The notes beneath the pieces are model-generated. The model did no database searches. It was given only the letters and a program-made list of their open reading frames with translations, and was not told the origin of the DNA. The position numbers and the translations under genes were made by a program. A DNA stretch of 64,000 nucleotides from Balanoglossus misakiensis (Eukaryota > Hemichordata): NCBI GenBank assembly GCA_040954595.2, contig JBECUI020000043.1, forward strand, positions 34,784-98,783. Reading direction: 5' to 3'. Positions within the stretch are counted from its first letter, which is position 1. Each line of letters opens with the position of its first letter. This document shows, one piece after another, positions 52,978 through 63,897 of the stretch.

Positions 52978-54388
52978 TCTCTTAGTCAATAGTGCAATAT
53001 CCAAGATTTTTACTTGTTACCTCCAGTTTTTTTAATCGAAATACAATTCTTACTGCTCGCTGATGTGTTCCACGCGTGACTGACCCAAATATCTCCCATC
53101 CACCCTCCTGTTACTAATAACTACAAGCTCACTAAATCACCAAGGCTGTCGGCTTTTAACCCTCCAGTGACGGCAACTTCCTTCGAACTCCTTTAACCCA
53201 CAACCTTGGAGGATTTACTTTTTGTGTTGACCTATCTGGGAATCGCCCTTGACTCTTCTAACCCATAACCTGTCACTTTTCAAGTCCTAAAGTTGGAAGG
53301 TTTGTTTGAAAACAGTAGAACAAGACCGTAATAACCACTATCAGCATTCTAAAACCCACCATTAATGTCCTCGAACTCTGCGACCTTAAACCTGTCAAAG
53401 GTTGCTATGAAAGATGCATATGTGTCGTTCGAAAATAGACGATGGTTTATAATGTACAAGTGCAAATTTAAAGAAGGCATTTAATTATACTGGATTACAC
53501 TGCCTTTGCAGATGTCGAGTTTCCCAACTACTTCAGATACTTCATTCCGTCTGTGATAATTTCGTGGACAACGTTTGATTTGGTGACGTCGTACCTCAAC
53601 AGAAAATTCCCAGAAAGACAAAAGTTTTACGCGTACTTCGCAGATTTCGGCCTTATCATCAAACCATTCGTCGGACAGGTGTAATTTTGTGACGTAAGGA
53701 TTACGTAATTTTTTTATCGGCTGTCGCATCACCGAATTATATATTTTAAACTAATGGTGATTTGAAAAAGTTTCAACGTTTATTAGATTACACAAAATAT
53801 GTTCACGTTCTTTTGATATCGACTTTAAAAGTTGCCAATCGGGCATCCATTGTACCAAAAATACATTCGGCCATAAATACATAAAGTTCTTCAAAATGGC
53901 GCCATGTTTGCTGTCGTCTGTGTGGCTAATCTTATTGATATTGGGCTAAGAGACTGACAAGGTTATCAAGATAGAAGATATGAGACGAAAAACAACCACC
54001 TCGACTCTGAAACAATGAAGTCCCTCACTTTGAAAAATCATACGGGCTGAACCATTACAAATAGGGGCAGCAATTGGATATTTCTAGTGGTAACAAGCTC
54101 CAGTTAGCCTCACATGCATGTACACTAGGTGTAAGAACTGCCGCAGTACTCGTATCCAATATAGAGGTTTGCTTTATGTAGAATGCGACTGATCATATAG
54201 GCCAAAAGGTCCCCTTCCCTGGGAAACAATAGAATATTCCGCTAGTGTTTAAATCACACCCAAAGATCACAGCGTCGAGTGGAGTTCAATCGGCTGATGT
54301 CACCACACTAAAGTTTCTTTGATACTACATTAGACTGCATCGGGCAAAACAACATCACTGCGCATTGGTCGTGTTTTGTCGTTTTACA

Positions 54389-56838
54389 ATGAAACTTCTA
54401 CGGACAGTACTTGTTCTAAGTTGCATCTCAGTGGTGCTAGCAAGACCATCAAAGGATCAAAGAAATAGGGCATGTCTTGTCGACGAAATCCAAGTGCAGG
54501 AGAACTTTGATGTTGAACAGGTATGGCACAAGTTACTTCAACTTTTCAATGTTTTTATCACTGTGGCAATTACTCTAGGAACTTTGCAAAGTTTTATCAC
54601 GAAAACAATGGCTATTGGTCCACTAAAGGGAATTATGGGAACTCTGTTTTAAGTGAGGTTCCATTACCCACAGTCCCTCCACTGTTGCGACAAGACATAG
54701 TCAACTCAATCGGTGAGGTCCCCATTCAACTCAATCGTCCCCGTCTGACCTGCAGCTGTAAACGTGAAATGACGTGGATATCGTCCGATTGAATATCCCA
54801 TCCATCAAGAGATTCTTGCATGCAAACTGGCACTACCAGGCAGAAGTTTACTGGTCGCAACAACCATATAATATATCGGTCAAGACCTATTGGCTTTCGC
54901 GATAGCGGTGTGCTGATTTCACGAAACCACTTTTTGTGACGAAATGGAGCACTTTTTAAAGTTTTCGAGAATGGTTGACAACTTATGTCAAGAAAAAAGA
55001 GCATCATCATCATCATCATCATCGTCATCATCAGAAAGCCAGTCCCCTAACCCGTGAACGGAGCAAAAGAAGGTTAATTTTTGCAATTCTGTCCAGGCTA
55101 TCAGAACAGTTACGTCGGGTCGAGAGCACCAACATTTAGAAATTCACCGAAAATTATTTCTAAGACCGGACATAGCTATCAATCGTTTTATATTATTTCA
55201 TGATTTGTTGTAAACAAGATAACGTCACGAAACACCATCGAGTCAGAGGTCAAGAGGGATTTCCGTCCACCTTTACTGTACTATCTAAAGATGACATCTT
55301 TAAAAAACACATTTTTCACACCTCATGATAACTTATGTCAGAGAGGTTTCTGCAATTATCATGTCTATAATTCACTTTTTGACCATATTATATAGTCATG
55401 AAGTACACAACAGTGAATTAAAACGAACCTGCTGTAAAGAGGTCGTAGTTTACGATGATTTGAAAAGTGGCCAGTTTGTGAATTGTATAGGTGCCTGGTT
55501 GAGAGGCGATTTCAATGGACATGCAATAATTCGCTCGTAATGATGTATGGCTCCGATTGGCCTTTGAACTTCATATCGATTTTTCAGGACGGAAATAGGA
55601 TACCGACATTGTTTCGTTGACTGGTAGTCTAAATACCAATGACTGAAATACGTACAATTGTTTGGTTGAAATAAATCACATCATGCCATGTTTTATCTCT
55701 ACTGATTATCGATCTGCTTGTGTTACAATGATTTGTCATGTCGTGAATTGTGTATAAAGTAGGTTAAGTCTGCCATCGGTCAACCGTCTAATAAGTTATC
55801 GGTGATGACAAAGTCTCCGTCTGTCAAGTAATATGGTACAAGAATGGGGATTTCGACTGGGTCCACTTTTCACTCGATTTACCCAAATGTGTCATGAATC
55901 GTACAAGCACTTTGAGTCGTCCATATGGCTTTGAGGGAGATTTTTCCCTTTAACCTGTACATTGGCACTTTTTATTGCAGTATATGGGGGAATGGCACGA
56001 GGTCCGTCGCCGACAATCTGTTGACATTCTGCCCGACAAACAGATGTCAGAATACCACCTGCAGGAAAATGGTCATATCGGAATGGGAATTCGGGGAGTG
56101 AGCATGTAAGTTGGTTTGTCGCTCATTAATTAAATCCAATGTTTCTTTACTTTGGTATGATTTTCCCTTACAATAATGAAAACTGTATTCTCTTCTTTAA
56201 GGGGCGAAACATGTCTGGGAAATGATGATAGATTCAGATTTCTGGGAATACCTGGAACTGACAACCCTGCCAAAATGGTCGTCAGGATGTTACCTCCGAG
56301 TTCAGGGCGCCCTCCACAGGGACAGAGACCACCACATCCACCACAAGGGCAAAGACCACCAGGGGGAAACCGTCCACCAGGACAGAGACCACCAGGCCAC
56401 CCACCATCGCATGCAAGGCCCAATATGGAAAACATGATGCCAGTGGACCAAGAAGGTAAAGGGTGCTGGACCCCCTGCATGGCTTTCATTCTTTATTATT
56501 TTAGATCTATGTAAGGAAACTTGATAAGAAAACTTTATCAGTCATCATCCTTCATCTCGCTAGCAAGATGAAACGAGAGGTTGCAATGTTTGACTAACTC
56601 TTTCGCTCAACTGTATTTCAAACAGGAAGCTATTGGGTGTTGAGTACAGACTACAACAGTTACTCCGTGGTATACAGCTGTAACGAAATCACGGATGACG
56701 GCACCTGTAGCAACGACCACACGATGGTATGGATTCTCAGCCGTACAGCACAGTTGCCAGATGACGTCACGGACGTCATCGATGACGTCATAAGCTCAGT
56801 GTGCCTCGACCCCGCGGAAGTCAACATCATTCCTAAGG
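54389..56838 (+). CDS. Exons 1-4: signal peptide and lipocalin domain 1
   Basis: Residues 1-18 ([18 protein letters not shown]) form a signal peptide with a VLA cleavage site. Lipocalin 1 covers residues 29-241. It opens [16 protein letters not shown], with the G-x-W motif as YMGEWHEV in exon 2 and motif 2 as [13 protein letters not shown] in exon 4, then WILSRT and a late Cys (SSVCLDP). Exon 3 is 254 nt against 98-125 nt in the other domains. The excess is a proline/glutamine/arginine-rich insert (repeats of PPQGQRPP and PPGQRPP) before the TDY exon. Intron 1 is 1460 bp and holds an (ATC)n repeat at 55003-55032. Confidence 0.92.
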
Positions 56839-59800
56839 GTGAGTGAACTTTTTTTCCTACGTTGCAATGAGTTTGTAGTTGGCAAGATAAAATAAACTAC
56901 TGTCCAAATTTCATGATTTTTGTAGACTCATATTATCCAAATTATGGTAACCATATCTTGTGATTTTTTTTACTGAAAACGGATATTGTATTCCAAACAA
57001 ATTTGCAGACTGCAGCGGTGACAGAATGTGTAGAGTGGAAGAAGACTTGCGAGTGCAAGAAAATTTCGATGTTGAAAGGGTAAGGATCAAATATGGTCAT
57101 TCGTTGTGGTGGAAAGACTGAGAGCGCCACCAACCATCACATATGGAGTTGCCTTTGTTTTTAAGTTATTACGTTCATCGTTCTCCATCAGTTGTTTCAT
57201 GTCCCATACCAGAAAAAGAAACTCAGTAAATCATCGTACCTTACTATTGACACCACAGGGAGTCTTACATACGTGAAAGCGTTTTAAAATGAAATTTTCA
57301 GACAGCATGAACACTAAGATGTAATATAACCTGAATATGCCTGGTCATCTCTCTGATTTTGGCCAATAATGCCATGTGACCAGTTGATCATTTCATTCAA
57401 TTAGTTGTTCCATTATTGAATTATTTCTTTCAGTACATGGGCGTCTGGTATGAAGTCGCTATGACAAACACTCCACTCTATCCCAATATTCCAAACACTT
57501 ATAAAACAATCCTAACACTGCATGAAGATGGACAAATCAATGTAACCATCTCAGGAGTTATACAGTAAGTTTCAAAAATATATATAGGGGTTTAGTCAGA
57601 CCATGAAAGGGTTAATATTAAATGTTTACAATATATCTTGCCATCATATATTGTGATCACTTCAATGGTAACCAACATCTGTTATGAACTTGCTCCCAAC
57701 AGAGGACATTCCTGCTATGATTTGACGTTGCATGGAAAAGCCAATTACGGCAATTCCAGTGAAACAGCAGCTAAGTGGCAGGTCAGCATGGATATCCCAC
57801 CAGGATTTGACATCGGAGATCATGGTAATGATTTACTTAACATGTTTCAAGCTCTATCTGTAACTTTTGACTATTTTATCAGAATTAATTTGTTACATTT
57901 CTATTCTTAGGCCCCTATTGGATCATGTCAACTGACTACGACAACTATGCTGTACTCTATGGATGCAATCGCGTTTTGGAAGATGGTACCTGTCATCAAG
58001 ATCACAACAGTATGTGGATCATGAGTCGAACACCGACTTTGGATCCATCACATCGTGCCAAGTTCGGACAGACAATTGCCAGTCTGTGTATTGATGTCAC
58101 AAGGATCCGAAGAACTCCCAAAAGTATGTGTTACTTCAATTAAAAAAATTCCCTCAATAATTCTGTCACACATTACAAATTTGTATCCGCAGCAAATACA
58201 ATACATAGAAATTGACAGCACTTACTTTTATCTTACAGTTGACTGTTGCAATGGAGATCCGACAGATCTGGTCACAGTTGGTAAGTCGCTGTAGTCATTC
58301 TCTGTATTCATTATAATTCTAAACAATTAAAATTATATAAATCTCTAATTTAGTAATCATACAAACAGTGGCAGCTCATGGGGCTTTGAATGCAATAATT
58401 TATTTTCATAGAATGATACTATCAGGACACATGAAAACCGGTTCTAAAAACTTTCTCTGCAGGTAACACCACATCAGATGGAAGACCTCCAATGCCTGGT
58501 GGTCACCATGGAAACAGTGGTGCTGGCAGTGGGCCAAGACAGTGTGCTGTTCCAACATTGCCAGTACAGACACTTGATATAGATCAGGTGTGTTGTCATT
58601 TCTGTTTGTACACAGTCTGCACATGGTCTATCACCAAAACTGTTCTAACCCACTTATACCTAGTTCTACCTCATGTTATGCAATCATATGGTCTCAGAAA
58701 GTAGTCAGTTTTGACTAAACTGTATTATTCCACTTACCACAGCGTGAATTATTCCAAACTGCCAAATTCTCACCAGGAAGATTCCTGTAACAATGTCTGC
58801 CATGATTTTTCAGTATATGGGTAAATGGTACGTAGTGGCCACATATCTTCCTGCTGGACTCCATATGCCCCATGATGTCATGTCTGAAGGGTTAGTCATG
58901 ACCAGACACCACGACAAGATAGTTGATATGAAAGCATTTGGCGTCAGCATGTAAGTTTGAGCATTTTCCATCATTTTTTGCATGATTACAGTTATCTGAG
59001 AACAGAGGAAAAGGAACAAAAAGCATTTAGATTTGTTATTTCAAGGAGACTTTTCATATTAAATTTTGGTAGTAAACTATAAAAAAACATGTAAAAATAT
59101 ATTATAGTTTTATATGAAGGTTAATAAATTTGTTCTATTTTATGTAATATTGCTCTTATTTGTTGTGCTCAGGAATGGTGTTTGCATTGGTAGAGAAGGC
59201 ACAGTTAAAGGAGAATTTATCAGTGAGACACAGGCACATTTCAGAGTCAAGATGCCCAACATGCGAATGAGTAAGATCAGGTTCTATTTGTACACTATCT
59301 TGTCTGTATTTCTACTTTGTATGTATGTATGTACGTACATACATATGTATACAAAGTATTTGGTTTGACTGGTCCGATACTAAGTGCTTGATACTATAGT
59401 AGAGCGGGATATAAAGTAAAGGTAGCTGGAGAAATGGTATGTGGTATAATCTCTACAACATTGTTTCACGAGTCACTGGACTCACTCATCAGGAGACTTA
59501 TGTGCGTGTTTTGGCTTTTTTTACTCTGCATGAATGCATCAATGATTCCAAATTAATAATTTCTAATTTGTGACATTGACACCCAATCTGTTTCTCTGCC
59601 ACAGCCATGCTACACAGAGTGGTCTACACAGATTACATTGATCATGCTGTAGCCTATGGATGCCATCAGCTCAACAGAGACATGACATGTGACCCTGGCC
59701 AGGCCATGGTGATGGTGTATGGAAGAAGACGAACTATTGCGGAAGGTGCTAAGAATCATGTGGCTGAATTAATGACAGAACTGTGTCTGAATCCAGATGA

Positions 59801-62800
59801 TCTAGAGTATAGGGATGCAGAAGGTATGACCAATAATGTGATAACAAATTTCTTTTACAATCAACATCCACAAAAAAGACTCAATCTAATAAAATCTGTT
59901 ATTAAACTAAAATGTGATTTAATTAATCCACATCTTTCAGTATTTACAGCATCAATTATAATATGTTTTATTTTATTCTGCAGGAGTCTGTCCAGAAACA
60001 GCTGACGGTGGGTACATGTTCTGTTTTGGAAATTGCAAGGATTTGTGCATTTTTTCAAGTTTGAATACTTTCAGAATGTTGATGAACATTATCACAAAAT
60101 CTGTGTCTTTTAATCAAATTTTCAGAGGGAATTAGCTGTCTACCAAACCAATATGAATGTGGCAATGGAGACTGCATAACAGATCAGTGGAAATGTGATC
60201 GAAAACCTGACTGTATAGATGGGTCTGATGAAACAACTGAATTGTGTGGTAAGGCTTTGTCTTTTTGGTTCACAAAAAAAATAAATTTGTTCAATATTTT
60301 TCTGTCTGTAATTCTTAATTTCATTGTATTGGAATCATTTTATTCTGTCTTTTAACAGGTGAACGCTGTGTCCTTGATGAAATACAGCTGATGGAAAATT
60401 TTGATCCAGAGAGGGTAAATATGCGAGCATTTTTCAGATTTATAGCTTAATCATACATCTAATGTTAGCTAAACAAGTGAAATTGATGATGTCCGTAGAA
60501 ATAACTGGTGGAATGTTTTTGTGTGTTCACTTCAGTTCCAAGGAGAGTGGTTTGAAATCGCACACAACTTCCCCGGAGAGATTTCACTGCCAGATGTACG
60601 ATCAATGATATTCAAAGTAAATGATGATGGAACTGTGACAGGAACCATGAATCAAATTAAAGTGTAAGTGCATTTGCTAACAACCAAAAAGTAAAATTAA
60701 GAAATCAAACAATTATGTATATACAGTGGTTTGACAAAAAAGACTCGCCATTAGATCTCATGCAAAATATGCCTAGTTCATCTGTAAATAACATGGCTTT
60801 GTAGTTTTCAAATTGTATTTTAGGAATATGAGTGTTTAATACGTTGCAATATTTTGTACATTAATTTCATGTAGAAATGGTGTATGCACAGGGCATGTGA
60901 TGGATGGTATCGGTACCTTTGATCCAACCACGCCAGCCAAAATTACATTCTCCTATCCTATGATTCCAAAGCACTATGGTGACTTCAGCAGTGGTGAGTT
61001 CAAAACAATCTAACAAAATCTTTTGTGGAATACCTTTTTTTTGTTTTGACTGAATTCGCCATGTAAACTGCAGCACCATCTAAAATGTGATTGTATATCT
61101 ATACACCCACAGTGGACTACTGGATTGTAGACACAGACTACGACTACCATGCTATAGTTTATCATTGCCACCAGCCAAATGATGACGGTACCTGCAACCC
61201 AGAACAGGAACTTGTATGGGTGTTAAGTAGACATGAAGAAATGCATCGTGGACACGATGCAATGGTCAACCAGTTGTTAAGAGACCGCATCTGCTTTTCA
61301 CGTGCTGCACTCAACGAAGACTTCGGTAAATAACCTAGCTGAGTAACCTAACTTCAACCCTTTCTCTATTTCCATGTGGTACAACCAACTGTTTAAGTGG
61401 TACATATAACTACAGTATAGATCCATGTAGAAATAGGAAGAAACATAGTAGAATGAAAGAAAATGGTAACCAACATCTAATCATTTTTGTTTCAAATCTG
61501 GCAGATCGTTGTCCTGCAACCTTAGTGCCACCTGTGCCACCAGGTCCAAGGCCACCCAAACCATGTAATACAGGTATGCTGCATAATAGTTCTTGAAGAG
61601 CATAAAGAACCTTAACCCGTTTACCACCATGGTTCACTCCAAATCCATTGTTTTCTATGGTAAGGTTGGACCTTTAAAATTATGTGTTGGACATAGAGAT
61701 TACAACTGAAAATTTTCATGTTTGTCATTGTATTTCTTTATGACTCCCCTTTCAGAGGAACCACAGCCTGCATGCACAGATGGAGAATTCCAATGTAACA
61801 ATGGTGAATGTATACCAAAAGCATGGAAGTGTGATGAAGATCCTGACTGTGGTGATGGTTCGGATGAAATGCCAGACATGTGTGGTGAGTGGCCTTAACC
61901 AACAGAAGTATTGTAGACTGCTACTGAATTTCTAACCCAACTTACTAATGACTGATCATCAATATTTAAACACATTTATTTGGCTCTCAGTGATACATGC
62001 AATTTCATGCAAACATTTGTTGACAAAATGGAAACTCAACAATTAACATTATTGCGTTTCATTGCAGATGACTCCACCAGACCATCACAGTGTATTGTAG
62101 ATGAGTTCAAGACAAAACGAAACTTCAGATTCTCAGAGGCAAGTAATGATGGCCTTGTGGTTTGAAAACTCAACTGTATGCATTCAATTTAAATTGAGAT
62201 TTGAGTATCTTACTTTATTTTTTTTATTGGCATCAATAGTTTGAAGGACAGTGGTATCCCGTAGCACAATTGAAAGGCCATAGATACATGAACGTTCCTG
62301 AAGTAAGTTCAATGACCTTTACATCTCAAGAAGACAGTGACCAATTTACCGTCACCCTGAGTGGAATCAGAGCGTAAGTTCATCATGTATATACCTTAAC
62401 CCTTTCACCACAGATTGTCCAATTAGAATATTCAATGTGTTTCAGTTTTTTTGTTTACAAGACGTTGTGCAACTCAGGAAGCCAAGCTAAAAGTTTACAA
62501 GAAAGTCAATACTATTTTAGATGTTTATCTATATCTAAGAATAATGTTTTTCCCCTACCTTGTTGTCACAGGGGACCACTTAACACTTGCACAGGGCAGA
62601 GCCTGAAGGGCTTTGGAACCACACTGATTGACCAGCCCGCTAAAATGCTTCTGAGCTTCCCAACAGCACCTCGGTCATTTGGAGAAACTGAAAATGGTAA
62701 GACAATCAATAAACATGATGTCCAGAATGAGTTACAACACAATAGGTTTTCTTCTTTGAAATAATTGTAAACTCATTTTATATCATTAATGTGAATTTTT

Positions 62801-63897
62801 TCAGTGCCACTGTGGATTATGAAGACAGATTATGAGAACTACGCCATCGGCTATCGATGTCTAGTCAAACGAAGCAATGGAAGATGTAAAAAAGAAAAAG
62901 AACAAGTGATGATATTGAGTCGTACAGGCTCCATCGAAGAAGACATGCGCGAACAGATAAATACATACATCATGCGTAATTTGTGTGTCAATCCAATCCA
63001 CGTTACTGACAATGCTGGTAAGTTAAGTATTACAGGCTATAAATTTCTGCTGAGATTAGAAGTCTGTATTATTGCCTTGTCATGAATACAGGTACAATTT
63101 TGAACTTTTGAGTCGCAACTACTTTATGAAGCCAGTTTTATACCCTTTTTGAAAGGCACCAATATTGACTTTCTATTTCATTATACACATATTGACTGGT
63201 CATGAGGGCAACAGCATACGTCTGTTTCCCTGAGGGACTGTAAGTCGCTCCAAAACAGTCTGCTTTATCAAGGCCGGTCTCTGTCACAGACGACATCACC
63301 ATATTACGGTGATGATATCATGACTAACTGACTACTGGGGTGTTAAATATCATTTTTGCCTTTTTAACAGAACCTTGTGAAAGTACATCAAATGAAGTTA
63401 TAGGTAGGTGCATAACTTCATATCCCATAGAAATTGATATAGACTAAATTCTCATTTTGTAAAAAAAATCTTACACAACAGTGATGATGATAGTTGTTGT
63501 TGTATTTCTCTTATTAGGAGGCGAGGATTCTGAAGAAGAACCAACAACACCAGGTATGAAATGATGTCTCAAAATGAGTTCAGTTTTTACAACCTTAACG
63601 TAAATGCCAAAATATACAACTAGAAATCAGTTTACTGCAGTGGTAAATGTTGTTTGATTTCTCATCATTGGCTCAGTTAAACATCAGAAACATTGTTCTG
63701 AAAGTACAGTAGTATGCAATATTATTTTGTGGTTTAATTTTGTATTTTTTAGGAGAGTCTAAGTGCCTGAAGCAGAAACAGGCAATTGAACATCGTTTAA
63801 AACGTGCAAAGGCACAAGGTATTGAGATAGCAGATTTGACACCACCATCTTGTGATAAAAATGGCAGATACAGAAGAAAACAGTGCAATCTTTTCTT
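54389..63897 (+). CDS. Secreted five-lipocalin / LDLa / thyroglobulin-1 protein, 5' part
   Basis: I assemble 28 coding exons (3500 nt, 1166 codons) that run off the right edge: 54389-54520, 55981-56105, 56202-56455, 56626-56838, 57009-57079, 57434-57564, 57703-57824, 57911-58123, 58239-58280, 58463-58587, 58814-58950, 59173-59270, 59605-59823, 59984-60007, 60126-60248, 60359-60414, 60536-60663, 60875-60993, 61113-61325, 61505-61573, 61756-61884, 62068-62138, 62240-62373, 62572-62696, 62805-63017, 63371-63403, 63518-63553, 63753-63897. Every junction keeps frame. Domain order is signal peptide, lipocalin x3, LDLa, lipocalin, LDLa, lipocalin, thyroglobulin-1. The lipocalins look apolipoprotein-D-like (NFD, GxWYE, TDY, C-terminal Arg and Cys), so binding of small hydrophobic ligands is likely by family. 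Secretion follows from the signal peptide and the cysteine-rich modules. ATG 54389 is chosen because a clean signal peptide follows. No established gene name recognised. Confidence 0.93.
57009..58123 (+). CDS. Exons 5-8: lipocalin domain 2
   Basis: Residues 242-420. It opens [14 protein letters not shown], then [19 protein letters not shown], a textbook G-x-W lipocalin motif. Exon 7 carries the [16 protein letters not shown] strand. Exon 8 has [26 protein letters not shown] and ASLCIDV. NVT and NSS are possible N-glycosylation sites. Exon sizes are 71, 131, 122 and 213 nt with phases 1-0-2-1-1. This is the most apolipoprotein-D-like of the five copies. Confidence 0.93.
58239..58587 (+). CDS. 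Exons 9-10: Cys/Gly linker and start of lipocalin 3
   Basis: A 42-nt exon ([14 protein letters not shown]) and a Gly/Pro/His-rich stretch ([18 protein letters not shown]) link domains 2 and 3. The same exon 10 continues into the domain 3 opening, [18 protein letters not shown] is a possible glycosylation site. Both junctions are phase 1 on the left, and exon 10 ends in phase 0 like all domain-opening exons. Confidence 0.9.
58814..59823 (+). CDS. Exons 11-13: lipocalin domain 3 body
   Basis: Residues 477-627. It has [13 protein letters not shown] (G-x-W), [15 protein letters not shown], then [13 protein letters not shown] and a late Cys (TELCLNPDD). This is the most diverged copy. The usual [W/Y]W before TDY is replaced by LHRVV, and the SRT motif is changed to YGRRRT. 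Its last exon is 219 nt against 213 in the other four domains. The intron before exon 13 is 334 bp and holds nothing recognisable. Confidence 0.9.
59984..60007 (+). CDS. Exon 14: 24-nt micro-exon linker
   Basis: It encodes only (G)VCPETAD between lipocalin 3 and the first LDLa module. The acceptor is TTCTGCAG and the donor GTGGGT, phase 1-1. Skipping it would keep the frame. Confidence 0.8.
60126..60248 (+). CDS. Exon 15: LDL-receptor class A module 1
   Basis: One phase 1-1 exon encodes a complete LDLa repeat, residues 636-676. The six cysteines are C-x6-C-x4-C-x6-C-x5-C-x10-C, with the calcium-binding signature CIDGSDE. LDLa modules are calcium-stabilised ligand-binding units in extracellular receptors and matrix proteins; the partner here is unknown. 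Confidence 0.95.
60359..61325 (+). CDS. Exons 16-19: lipocalin domain 4
   Basis: Residues 677-848. It opens [16 protein letters not shown], then [15 protein letters not shown] (G-x-W). Exon 18 has [15 protein letters not shown] and PAKITFSY, and exon 19 has [23 protein letters not shown] and RICFSR. Exon sizes are 56, 128, 119 and 213 nt in the same phase series as the other domains. Confidence 0.93.
61505..61573 (+). CDS. Exon 20: proline-rich linker
   Basis: It encodes a Pro-rich hinge ([20 protein letters not shown]) flanked by Cys residues, phase 1-1, between lipocalin 4 and LDLa 2. Confidence 0.88.
61756..61884 (+). CDS. Exon 21: LDL-receptor class A module 2
   Basis: A second complete LDLa repeat, residues 872-914, in one phase 1-1 exon. 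Cysteine order is C-x6-C-x4-C-x6-C-x5-C-x10-C with CGDGSDE. It resembles module 1 closely in spacing ([16 protein letters not shown] against [16 protein letters not shown]), which fits duplication together with the adjoining lipocalin cassette. Confidence 0.95.
62068..63017 (+). CDS. Exons 22-25: lipocalin domain 5
   Basis: Residues 915-1095. It opens [16 protein letters not shown], then [10 protein letters not shown] (G-x-W), [13 protein letters not shown] with PAKMLLSF, then [24 protein letters not shown] and RNLCVNP. Exon sizes are 71, 134, 125 and 213 nt. The intron after exon 22 starts with GC (GAG|GCAAGT), not GT; the match of the exon border with the other four domains supports this junction. 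The NFD motif is altered to NFR. Confidence 0.92.
63371..63553 (+). CDS. Exons 26-27: acidic linker
   Basis: Two mini-exons (33 and 36 nt, both phase 1-1) encode [11 protein letters not shown] and [11 protein letters not shown], an acidic and Thr/Pro-rich linker ahead of the thyroglobulin-1 domain. The intron before exon 26 is 353 bp with nothing recognisable. Confidence 0.85.
63753..63897 (+). CDS. Exon 28: start of a thyroglobulin type-1 domain (cut by window end)
   Basis: From residue 1119 it shows [17 protein letters not shown], then [16 protein letters not shown], the first half of a thyroglobulin type-1 repeat (Cys, P-x-C, G-x-Y, Q-C). The expected CWCV half must lie on the next exon, beyond the window. 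The donor TT|GTAAGT leaves phase 2; reading through it would give an immediate TAA. Some type-1 repeats elsewhere inhibit cysteine proteases, but no activity is assigned here. Confidence 0.88.

Noticed and set aside
54521-54652. Continuation of the lipocalin first exon past GTATGG
   Set aside because: The other four domains all break at this exact position, and the G-x-W segment is found in frame at 55981.
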